DNA of 64,000 nt from NCBI GenBank assembly GCA_964057225.1, contig CAXKVF010000087.1, positions 62,001-126,000 on the forward strand, given 5' to 3'. Origin of the DNA: Auanema rhodensis. Taxonomy: Eukaryota > Nematoda > Chromadorea > Rhabditida > Rhabditidae. Shown here in pieces: positions 53,101 to 64,000 of this stretch; the first letter of the stretch is position 1; the number at the start of each line of letters is the position of its first letter. The translations under genes and the position numbers were made by a program. The notes beneath the pieces are model-generated. The model was given only the letters and a program-made list of their open reading frames with translations, was not told the origin of the DNA and searched no databases.

Positions 53101-53680
53101 TAACTCGCTTCACGTGAAAGATAAAGAGATGCGGTTTTCAAAATTAGATTCCCCATGTCCATATTAGTCTAAAAACAAATTTTTATTGATATTGGTGCAT
53201 GGTAACCATGACTTTGAAATTTACGTGAACTTTAATTTATGCTAATTAAATGTACACGTGATGTGCACTTGGTATGTAACTCGCTTCACGTGAAAGATAA
53301 AGAGATGCGGTTTTCAAAATTAGATTCCCCATGTCCATATTAGTCTAAAAACAAATTTTTATTGATATTGGTGCATGGTAACCATGACTTTGAAATTTAC
53401 GTGAACTTTAATTTATGCTAATTAAATGTACACGTGATGTGCACTTGGTATGTAATTCGCTTCACGTGAAAGATAAAGAGATGCGGTTTTCAAAATTAGA
53501 TTCCCCATGTCCATATTAGTCTAAAAACAAATTTTTATTTATATTGGTTCATGGTAACCATGACTTTGAAATTTACGTGAACTTTAATTAATGCTAATTA
53601 AATGTACACGTGATGTGCACTTGGTATGTAACTCGCTTCACGTGAAAGATAAAGAGATGCGGTTTTCAAAATTAGATTCC

Positions 53681-53963
53681 CCATGTCCATATTAGTCTAA
53701 AAACAAATTTTTATTGATATTGGTTCATGGTAACCATGACTTTGAAATTTACGTGAACTTTAATTTATGCTAATTAAATGTACACGTGATGTGCACTTGG
53801 TATGTAACTCGCTTCACGTGAAAGATAAAGTGCATGGTAACCATGACTTTGAAATTTACGTGAACTTTAATTTATGCTAATTAAATGTACACGTGATGTG
53901 CACTTGGTATGTAACTCGCTTCACGTGAAAGATAAAGAGATGCGGTTTTCAAAATTAGATTCC
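53681..53963 (+). repeat. Fused monomer with 69-bp deletion, the only indel
   Basis: The unit starting at 53681 is normal until GATAAAG at 53830, then jumps directly to TGCATGG at 53831. The last 26 bases of one monomer and the first 43 of the next are missing, leaving 283 bp instead of 352. At most one base of homology (G) is shared at the join. All later units are shifted by -69 bp. The deletion sits inside a five-monomer period: the ATTCGC marks at 53456 and 54267 are 811 bp apart (880 minus 69). Confidence 0.95.
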
Positions 53964-56075
53964 CCATGTCCATATTAGTCTAAAAACAAATTTTTATTGA
54001 TATTGGTTCATGGTAACCATGACTTTGAAATTTACGTGAACTTTAATTTATGCTAATTAAATGTACACGTGATGTGCACTTGGTATGTAACTCGCTTCAC
54101 GTGAAAGATAAAGAGATGCGGTTTTCAAAATTAGATTCCCCATGTCCATATTAGTCTAAAAACAAATTTTTATTGATATTGGTGCATGGTAACCATGACT
54201 TTGAAATTTACGTGAACTTTAATTTATGCTAATTAAATGTACACGTGATGTGCACTTGGTATGTAATTCGCTTCACGTGAAAGATAAAGAGATGCGGTTT
54301 TCAAAATTAGATTCCCCATGTCCATATTAGTCTAAAAACAAATTTTTATTGATATTGGTTCATGGTAACCATGACTTTGAAATTTACGTGAACTTTAATT
54401 AATGCTAATTAAATGTACACGTGATGTGCACTTGGTATGTAACTCGCTTCACGTGAAAGATAAAGAGATGCGGTTTTCAAAATTAGATTCCCCATGTCCA
54501 TATTAGTCTAAAAACAAATTTTTATTGATATTGCTTCATGGTAACCATGACTTTGAAATTTACGTGAACTTTAATTTATGCTAATTAAATGTACACGTGA
54601 TGTGCACTTGGTATGTAACTCGCTTCACGTGAAAGATAAAGAGATGCGGTTTTCAAAATTAGATTCCCCATGTCCATATTAGTCTAAAAACAAATTTTTA
54701 TTGATATTGGTTCATGGTAACCATGACTTTGAAATTTACGTGAACTTTAATTTATGCTAATTAAATGTACACGTGATGTGCACTTGGTATGTAACTCGCT
54801 TCACGTGAAAGATAAAGAGATGCGGTTTTCAAAATTAGATTCCCCATGTCCATATTAGTCTAAAAACAAATTTTTATTGATATTGGTTCATGGTAACCAT
54901 GACTTTGAATTTTACGTGAACTTTAATTTATGCTAATTAAATGTACACGTGATGTGCACTTGGTATGTAACTCGCTTCACGTGAAAGATAAAGAGATGCG
55001 GTTTTCAAAATTAGATTCCCCATGTCCATATTAGTCTAAAAACAAATTTTTATTGATATTGGTGCATGGTAACCATGACTTTGAAATTTACGTGAACTTT
55101 AATTTATGCTAATTAAATGTACACGTGATGTGCACTTGGTATGTAACTCGCTTCACGTGAAAGATGAAGAGATGCGGTTTTCAAAATTAGATTCCCCATG
55201 TCCATATTAGTCTAAAAACAAATTTTTATTGATATTGGTTCATGGTAACCATGACTTTGAAATTTACGTGAACTTTAATTTATGCTAATTAAATGTACAC
55301 GTGATGTGCACTTGGTATGTAACTCGCTTCACGTGAAAGATAAAGAGATGCGGTTTTCAAAATTAGATTCCCCATGTCCATATTAGTCTAAAAACAAATT
55401 TTTATTGATATTGGTGCATGGTAACCATGACTTTGAAATTTACGTGAACTTTAATTTATGCTAATTAAATGTACACGTGATGTGCACTTGGTATGTAACT
55501 CGCTTCACGTGAAAGATAAAGAGATGCGGTTTTCAAAATTAGATTCCCCATGTCCATATTAGTCTAAAAACAAATTTTTATTGATATTGGTTCATGGTAA
55601 CCATGACTTTGAAATTTACGTGAACTTTAATTTATGCTAATTAAATGTACACGTGATGTGCACTTGGTATGTAACTCGCTTCACGTGAAAGATAAAGAGA
55701 TGCGGTTTTCAAAATTAGATTCCCCATGTCCATATTAGTCTAAAAACAAATTTTTATTGATATTGGTGCATGGTAACCATGACTTTGAAATTTACGTGAA
55801 CTTTAATTTATGCTAATTAAATGTACACGTGATGTGCACTTGGTATGTAACTCGCTTCACGTGAAAGATAAAGAGATGCGGTTTTCAAAATTAGATTCCC
55901 CATGTCCATATTAGTCTAAAAACAAATTTTTATTGATATTGGTTCATGGTAACCATGACTTTGAAATTTACGTGAACTTTAATTTATGCTAATTAAATGT
56001 ACACGTGATGTGCACTTGGTATGTAACTCGCTTCACGTGAAAGATAAAGAGATGCGGTTTTCAAAATTAGATTCC

Positions 56076-57835
56076 CCATGTCCATATTAGTCTAAAAACA
56101 AATTTTTATTGATATTGGTTCATGGTAACCATGACTTTGAATTTTACGTGAACTTTAATTTATGCTAATTAAATGTACACGTGATGTGCACTTGGTATGT
56201 AACTCGCTTCACGTGAAAGATAAAGAGATGCGGTTTTCAAAATTAGATTCCCCATGTCCATATTAGTCTAAAAACAAATTTTTATTGATATTGGTGCATG
56301 GTAACCATGACTTTGAAATTTACGTGAACTTTAATTTATGCTAATTAAATGTACACGTGATGTGCACTTGGTATGTAACTCGCTTCACGTGAAAGATGAA
56401 GAGATGCGGTTTTCAAAATTAGATTCCCCATGTCCATATTAGTCTAAAAACAAATTTTTATTGATATTGGTTCATGGTAACCATGACTTTGAAATTTACG
56501 TGAACTTTAATTTATGCTAATTAAATGTACACGTGATGTGCACTTGGTATGTAACTCGCTTCACGTGAAAGATAAAGAGATGCGGTTTTCAAAATTAGAT
56601 TCCCCATGTCCATATTAGTCTAAAAACAAATTTTTATTGATATTGGTGCATGGTAACCATGACTTTGAAATTTACGTGAACTTTAATTTATGCTAATTAA
56701 ATGTACACGTGATGTGCACTTGGTATGTAACTCGCTTCACGTGAAAGATAAAGAGATGCGGTTTTCAAAATTAGATTCCCCATGTCCATATTAGTCTAAA
56801 AACAAATTTTTATTGATATTGGTTCATGGTAACCATGACTTTGAAATTTACGTGAACTTTAATTTATGCTAATTAAATGTACACGTGATGTGCACTTGGT
56901 ATGTAACTCGCTTCACGTGAAAGATAAAGAGATGCGGTTTTCAAAATTAGATTCCCCATGTCCATATTAGTCTAAAAACAAATTTTTATTGATATTGGTT
57001 CATGGTAACCATGACTTTGAATTTTACGTGAACTTTAATTTATGCTAATTAAATGTACACGTGATGTGCACTTGGTATGTAACTCGCTTCACGTGAAAGA
57101 TAAAGAGATGCGGTTTTCAAAATTAGATTCCCCATGTCCATATTAGTCTAAAAACAAATTTTTATTGATATTGGTGCATGGTAACCATGACTTTGAAATT
57201 TACGTGAACTTTAATTTATGCTAATTAAATGTACACGTGATGTGCACTTGGTATGTAACTCGCTTCACGTGAAAGATGAAGAGATGCGGTTTTCAAAATT
57301 AGATTCCCCATGTCCATATTAGTCTAAAAACAAATTTTTATTGATATTGGTTCATGGTAACCATGACTTTGAAATTTACGTGAACTTTAATTTATGCTAA
57401 TTAAATGTACACGTGATGTGCACTTGGTATGTAACTCGCTTCACGTGAAAGATAAAGAGATGCGGTTTTCAAAATTAGATTCCCCATGTCCATATTAGTC
57501 TAAAAACAAATTTTTATTGATATTGGTGCATGGTAACCATGACTTTGAAATTTACGTGAACTTTAATTTATGCTAATTAAATGTACACGTGATGTGCACT
57601 TGGTATGTAACTCGCTTCACGTGAAAGATAAAGAGATGCGGTTTTCAAAATTAGATTCCCCATGTCCATATTAGTCTAAAAACAAATTTTTATTGATATT
57701 GGTTCATGGTAACCATGACTTTGAAATTTACGTGAACTTTAATTTATGCTAATTAAATGTACACGTGATGTGCACTTGGTATGTAACTCGCTTCACGTGA
57801 AAGATAAAGAGATGCGGTTTTCAAAATTAGATTCC
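56076..57835 (+). repeat. Five-monomer (880-bp) higher-order repeat, two copies
   Basis: Each copy (56076-56955 and 56956-57835) has GGTTC with GAATTTTAC, GGTGC with GATGAAG, then GGTTC, GGTGC, GGTTC. GAATTTTAC marks are at 56142 and 57022. A related seven-monomer version with two extra alternating units lies immediately upstream at 54844-56075 (mark 54910). Confidence 0.88.
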
Positions 57836-60800
57836 CCATGTCCATATTAGTCTAAAAACAAATTTTTATTGATATTGGTGCATGGTAACCATGACTTTGA
57901 AATTTACGTGAACTTTAATTTATGCTAATTAAATGTACACGTGATGTGCACTTGGTATGTAACTCGCTTCACGTGAAAGATAAAGAGATGCGGTTTTCAA
58001 AATTAGATTCCCCATGTCCATATTAGTCTAAAAACAAATTTTTATTGATATTGGTTCATGGTAACCATGACTTTGAAATTTACGTGAACTTTAATTTATG
58101 CTAATTAAATGTACACGTGATGTGCACTTGGTATGTAACTCGCTTCACGTGAAAGATAAAGAGATGCGGTTTTCAAAATTAGATTCCCCATGTCCATATT
58201 AGTCTAAAAACAAATTTTTATTGATATTGCTTCATGGTAACCATGACTTTGAAATTTACGTGAACTTTAATTTATGCTAATTAAATGTACACGTGATGTG
58301 CACTTGGTATGTAATTCGCTTCACGTGAAAGATAAAGAGATGCGGTTTTCAAAATTAGATTCCCCATGTCCATATTAGTCTAAAAACAAATTTTTATTGA
58401 TATTGGTGCATGGTAACCATGACTTTGAAATTTACGTGAACTTTAATTTATGCTAATTAAATGTACATGTGATGTGCACTTGGTATGTAACTCGCTTCAC
58501 GTGAAAGAAGAAGAGATGCGGTTTTCAAAATTAGATTCCCCATGTCCATATTAGTCTAAGAACAAATTTTTATTGATATTGGTTCATGGTAACCATGACT
58601 TTGAAATTTACGTGAACTTTAATTTATGCTAATTAAATGTACACGTGATGTGCACTTGGTATGTAACTCGCTTCACGTGAAAGATAAAGAGATGCGGTTT
58701 TCAAAATTAGATTCCCCATGTCCATATTAGTCTAAAAACAAATTTTTATTGATATTGGTGCATGGTAACAATGACTTTGAAATTTACGTGAACTTTAATT
58801 TATGCTAATTAAATGTACACGTGATGTGCACTTGGTATGTAACTCGCTTCACGTGAAAGATGAAGAGATGCGGTTTTCAAAATTGGATTCCCCATGTCCA
58901 TATTAGTCTAAAAACAAATTTTTATTGATATTGGTGCATGGTAACCATGACTTTGAAATTTACGTGAACTTTAATTTATGCTAATTAAATGTACACGTGA
59001 TGTGCACTTGGTATGTAACTCGCTTCACGTGAAAGATGAAGAGATGCGGTTTTCAAAATTAGATTCCCCATGTCCATATTAGTCTAAAAACAAATTTTTA
59101 TTGATATTGGTGCATGGTAACCATGACTTTGAAATTTACGTGAACTTTAATTTATGCTAATTAAATGTACACGTGATGTGCACTTGGTATGTAACTCGCT
59201 TCACGTGAAAGATGAAGAGATGCGGTTTTCAAAATTAGATTCCCCATGTCCATATTAGTCTAAAAACAAATTTTTATTGATATTGGTTCATGGTAACCAT
59301 GACTTTGAAATTTACGTGAACTTTAATTTATGCTAATTAAATGTACACGTGATGTGCACTTGGTATGTAACTCGCTTCACGTGAAAGATAAAGAGATGCG
59401 GTTTTCAAAATTAGATTCCCCATGTCCATATTAGTCTAAAAACAAATTTTTATTGATATTGGTGCATGGTAACCATGACTTTGAAATTTACGTGAACTTT
59501 AATTTATGCTAATTAAATGTACACGTGATGTGCACTTGGTATGTAACTCGCTTCACGTGAAAGATAAAGAGATGCGGTTTTCAAAATTAGATTCCCCATG
59601 TCCATATTAGTCTAAAAACAAATTTTTATTGATATTGGTGCATGGTAACCATGACTTTGAAATTTACGTGAACTTTAATTTATGCTAATTAAATGTACAC
59701 GTGATGTGCACTTGGTATGTAACTCGCTTCACGTGAAAGATAAAGAGATGCGGTTTTCAAAATTAGATTCCCCATGTCCATATTAGTCTAAAAACAAATT
59801 TTTATTGATATTGGTTCATGGTAACCATGACTTTGAAATTTACGTGAACTTTAATTTATGCTAATTAAATGTACACGTGATGTGCACTTGGTATGTAACT
59901 CGCTTCACGTGAAAGATAAAGAGATGCGGTTTTCAAAATTAGATTCCCCATGTCCATATTAGTCTAAAAACAAATTTTTATTGATATTGGTTCATGGTAA
60001 CCATGACTTTGAAATTTACGTGAACTTTAATTAATGCTAATTAAATGTACACGTGATGTGCACTTGGTATGTAACTCGCTTCACGTGAAAGATAAAGAGA
60101 TGCGGTTTTCAAAATTAGATTCCCCATGTCCATATTAGTCTAAAAACAAATTTTTATTGATATTGGTTCATGGTAACCATGACTTTGAAATTTACGTGAA
60201 CTTTAATTTATGCTAATTAAATGTACACGTGATGTGCACTTGGTATGTAACTCGCTTCACGTGAAAGATAAAGAGATGCGGTTTTCAAAATTAGATTCCC
60301 CATGTCCATATTAGTCTAAAAACAAATTTTTATTGATATTGCTTCATGGTAACCATGACTTTGAAATTTACGTGAACTTTAATTTATGCTAATTAAATGT
60401 ACACGTGATGTGCACTTGGTATGTAACTCGCTTCACGTGAAAGATAAAGAGATGCGGTTTTCAAAATTAGATTCCCCATGTCCATATTAGTCTAAAAACA
60501 AATTTTTATTGATATTGGTTCATGGTAACCATGACTTTGAATTTTACGTGAACTTTAATTTATGCTAATTAAATGTACACGTGATGTGCACTTGGTATGT
60601 AACTCGCTTCACGTGAAAGATAAAGAGATGCGGTTTTCAAAATTAGATTCCCCATGTCCATATTAGTCTAAAAACAAATTTTTATTGATATTGCTTCATG
60701 GTAACCATGACTTTGAAATTTACGTGAACTTTAATTAATGCTAATTAAATGTACACGTGATGTGCACTTGGTATGTAACTCGCTTCACGTGAAAGATAAA

Positions 60801-61707
60801 GAGATGCGGTTTTCAAAATTAGATTCCCCATGTCCATATTAGTCTAAAAACAAATTTTTATTGATATTGCTTCATGGTAACCATGACTTTGAAATTTACG
60901 TGAACTTTAATTTATGCTAATTAAATGTACACGTGATGTGCACTTGGTATGTAACTCGCTTCACGTGAAAGATAAAGAGATGCGGTTCTCAAAATTAGAT
61001 TCCCCATGTCCATATTAGTCTAAAAACAAATTTTTATTGATATTGGTTCATGGTAACCATGACTTTGAAATTTACGTGAACTTTAATTTATGCTAATTAA
61101 ATGTACACGTGATGTGCACTTGGTATGTAACTCGCTTCACGTGAAAGATAAAGAGATGCGGTTTTCAAAATTAGATTCCCCATGTCCATATTAGTCTAAA
61201 AACAAATTTTTATTGATATTGCTTCATGGTAACCATGACTTTGAAATTTACGTGAACTTTAATTTATGCTAATTAAATGTACACGTGATGTGCACTTGGT
61301 ATGTAACTCGCTTCACGTGAAAGATAAAGAGGTGCGGTTTTCAAAATTAGAATCCCCATGTCCATATTAGTCTAAAAACAAATTTTTATTGATATTGGTT
61401 CATGGTAACCATGACTTTGAAATTTACGTGAACTTTAATTTATGCTAATTAAATGTACACGTGATGTGCACTTGGTATGTAACTCGCTTCACGTGAAAGA
61501 TAAAGAGATGCGGTTTTCAAAATTAGATTCCCCATGTCCATATTAGTCTAAAAACAAATTTTTATTGATATTGGTTCATGGTAACCATGACTTTGAAATT
61601 TACGTGAACTTTAATTTATGCTAATTAAATGTACACGTGATGTGCACTTGGTATGTAACTCGCTTCACGTGAAAGATAAAGAGATGCGGTTTTCAAAATT
61701 AGATTCC

Positions 61708-62411
61708 CCATGTCCATATTAGTCTAAAAACAAATTTTTATTGATATTAGTTCATGGTAACCATGACTTTGAAATTTACGTGAACTTTAATTTATGCTAA
61801 TTAAATGTACACGTGATGTGCACTTGGTATGTAACTCGCTTCACGTGAAAGATAAAGAGATGCGGTTTTCAAAATTAGAATCCCCATGTCCATATTAGTC
61901 TAAAAACAAATTTTTATTGATATTGGTTCATGGTAACCATGACTTTGAAATTTACGTGAACTTTAATTTATGCTAATTAAATGTACACGTGATGTGCACT
62001 TGGTATGTAACTCGCTTCACGTGAAAGATAAAGAGATGCGGTTTTCAAAATTAGATTCCCCATGTCCATATTAGTCTAAAAACAAATTTTTATTGATATT
62101 AGTTCATGGTAACCATGACTTTGAAATTTACGTGAACTTTAATTTATGCTAATTAAATGTACACGTGATGTGCACTTGGTATGTAACTCGCTTCACGTGA
62201 AAGATAAAGAGATGCGGTTTTCAAAATTAGAATCCCCATGTCCATATTAGTCTAAAAACAAATTTTTATTGATATTGGTTCATGGTAACCATGACTTTGA
62301 AATTTACGTGAACTTTAATTTATGCTAATTAAATGTACACGTGATGTGCACTTGGTATGTAACTCGCTTCACGTGAAAGATGAAGAGATGCGGTTTTCAA
62401 AATTAGATTCC
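61708..62411 (+). repeat. Two-monomer (352-bp) higher-order repeat
   Basis: ATTAGTTC at 61749 and 62101 and TTAGAATCCCC at 61880 and 62232 both repeat at 352 bp. A further TTAGAATCCCC at 61352 lies three monomers upstream. The second copy ends with a GATGAAG unit, where the first has GATAAAG. Confidence 0.85.
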
Positions 62412-64000
62412 CCATGTCCATATTAGTCTAAAAACAAATTTTTATTGATATTGGTTCATGGTAACCATGACTTTGAAATTTACGTGAACTTTAATTTATG
62501 CTAATTAAATGTACACGTGATGTGCACTTGGTATGTAACTCGCTTCACGTGAAAGATAAAGAGATGCGGTTTTCAAAATTAGATTCCCCATGTCCATATT
62601 AGTCTAAAAACAAATTTTTATTGATATTGGTGCATGGTAACCATGACTTTGAAATTTACGTGAACTTTAATTTATGCTAATTAAATGTACACGTGATGTG
62701 CACTTGGTATGTAACTCGCTTCACGTGAAAGATAAAGAGATGCGGTTTTCAAAATTAGATTCCCCCTGTCCATATTAGTCTAAAAACAAATTTTTATTGA
62801 TATTGGTTCATGGTAACCATGACTTTGAAATTTACGTGAACTTTAATTTATGCTAATTAAATGTACACGTGATGTGCACTTGGTATGTAACTCGCTTCAC
62901 GTGAAAGATAAAGAGATGCGGTTTTCAAAATTAGATTCCCCCTGTCCATATTAGTCTAAAAACAAATTTTTATTGATATTGCTTCATGGTAACCATGACT
63001 TTGAAATTTACGTGAACTTTAATTTATGCTAATTAAATGTACACGTGATGTGCACTTGGTATGTAACTCGCTTCACGTGAAAGATAAAGAGATGCGGTTT
63101 TCAAAATTAGATTCCCCATGTCCATATTAGTCTAAAAACAAATTTTTATTGATATTGGTTCATGGTAACCATGACTTTGAAATTTACGTGAACTTTAATT
63201 TATGCTAATTAAATGTACACGTGATGTGCACTTGGTATGTAACTCGCTTTACGTGAAAGATAAAGAGATGCGGTTTTCAAAATTAGATTCCCCATGTCCA
63301 TATTAGTCTAAAAACAAATTTTTATTGATATTGGTGCATGGTAACCATGACTTTGAAATTTACGTGAACTTTAATTTATGCTAATTAAATGTACACGTGA
63401 TGTGCACATGGTATGTAACTCGCTTCACGTGAAAGATGAAGAGATGCGGTTTTCAAAATTAGATTCCCCATGTCCATATTAGTCTAAAAACAAATTTTTA
63501 TTGATATTGGTTCATGGTAACCATGACTTTGAAATTTACGTGAACTTTAATTTATGCTAATTAAATGTACACGTGATGTGCACTTGGTATGTAACTCGCT
63601 TCACGTGAAAGATAAAGAGATGCGGTTTTCAAAATTAGATTCCCCATGTCCATATTAGTCTAAAAACAAATTTTTATTGATATTGGTGCATGGTAACCAT
63701 GACTTTGAAATTTACGTGAACTTTAATTTATGCTAATTAAATGTACACGTGATGTGCACTTGGTATGTAACTCGCTTCACGTGAAAGATAAAGAGATGCG
63801 GTTTTCAAAATTAGATTCCCCATGTCCATATTAGTCTAAAAACAAATTTTTATTGATATTGGTGCATGGTAACCATGACTTTGAAATTTACGTGAACTTT
63901 AATTTATGCTAATTAAATGTACACGTGATGTGCACTTGGTATGTAACTCGCTTCACGTGAAAGATAAAGAGATGCGGTTTTCAAAATTAGATTCCCCATG

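Larger units (their letters stand above)
1..53680 (+). repeat. 305 consecutive indel-free satellite monomers
   Basis: From base 1 to 53680 the monomer start falls exactly on 1+176k for k = 0 to 304. All variation seen in this stretch is by substitution. The first unit carries private changes: GTCGAAA at 18 and ATGCGCTTTT near 155. This suggests ordinary point mutation continues while length is preserved. The block contains most of the higher-order repeats listed separately. Confidence 0.95.
53964..63995 (+). repeat. 57 indel-free monomers after the deletion
   Basis: Monomer starts run from 53964 in exact 176-bp steps to 63996. GGTTC and GGTGC units often alternate here, giving a two-unit rhythm (for example 55.0-58.1 kb). 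GCTTC units are interspersed. A TACATGTG/GAAGAAG unit pair at 52905 and 58468 lies 32 monomers apart once the 69-bp deletion is allowed for. Confidence 0.95.
1..64000 (+). repeat. 176-bp tandem satellite array filling the whole window
   Basis: The unit beginning CCATGTCCATATTAG starts at 1, 177, 353 and then every 176 bp. The register was checked at 2641, 5281, 7921 and at each further 2640 bp (15 units) through 52801. It resumes after one deletion from 53964 to 63996. All units lie head to tail on the same strand and differ by only a few substitutions each. Consensus composition is about 57 G+C of 176 (32%), with 5 CpG per unit. No gene, RNA gene, transposon, spacer or unique sequence is seen anywhere, so every stretch without a gene in this window is this satellite. 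A unit this long, in an array larger than 64 kb, resembles the centromeric or heterochromatic satellites of eukaryotes. That placement is inference. I do not recognise the family. Confidence 0.98.

Noticed and set aside
1-64000. CRISPR array
   Set aside because: There are no unique spacers. The whole 176-bp unit is repeated, far longer than a CRISPR repeat, and no cas gene is present.
1-64000. Transposon or retroelement insertion
   Set aside because: The 176-bp register is unbroken except for one 69-bp deletion. No terminal repeats, target-site duplications or coding remnants were seen.
1-64000. Telomeric repeats, rRNA or tRNA genes
   Set aside because: No short G-rich telomere-like tandem units and no rRNA or tRNA motif recognised. 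Every segment aligns to the monomer.
1-64000. Assignment to a named plant centromere satellite of 176-180 bp
   Set aside because: Length alone matches several families, but I could not match the sequence to any from memory and no search was possible.

Overview
The whole 64 kb window is one uninterrupted tandem satellite DNA array. It is built from a single 176-bp monomer (about 32% G+C by hand count of the consensus), always head to tail on the same strand. I see no flanking unique sequence, gene, RNA gene, transposon, inversion or spacer. Counting monomers from the motif CCATGTCCATATTAG, 305 consecutive units (1-53680) keep an exact 176-bp register. One 283-bp unit (53681-53963) then carries the only indel I can find, a 69-bp deletion. 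Another 57 exact units run to 63995, and the window ends 5 bases into the next. The array therefore extends beyond both ends and is larger than 64 kb.

Megabase-type arrays of 160-180 bp monomers are typical of eukaryotic centromeric, pericentromeric or subtelomeric heterochromatin, as in plant centromere satellites or primate alpha satellite. I do not recognise this monomer as a named family and cannot name the species. A complex eukaryote, possibly a plant, is the most I would infer. No canonical CENP-B box was found.

Monomers differ from one another by a few substitutions at recurring diagnostic positions: p35, p38, p43, p45, p67, p106, p112, p116, p147 and p155 of the unit. These marks split the array into local zones. 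About 1-11 kb has GACATT, GATGAAG and GATGGGC marks. About 11-21 kb has TTTAGACG, ACCGTG and AGATACGG marks. About 21.7-43 kb has TGCTTC, TGCAATT, TATCGAT and TACTCT marks. About 43-50 kb has GAATTTTAC, CCCCTG and TGCTAC marks. About 50-64 kb alternates GGTTC and GGTGC types. Superimposed are higher-order repeats (HORs) of 2, 3, 5, 9 and 22 monomers. A five-monomer, 880-bp block recurs independently in many places.

Each monomer holds a set of short dyads: TAAAAA-CAAA-TTTTTA, CATGGT-A-ACCATG, an imperfect GTACAC/GTGCAC pair and TTCACGTGAA. It also has three ACGTGA hexamers spaced 33 and 32 bp. The second CACGTG dyad is almost never mutated by my reading. The only reading frames that reach 60 codons are five identical ones created where one TAG stop became TAC in one monomer type. 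They are by-products of the repeat, not genes.
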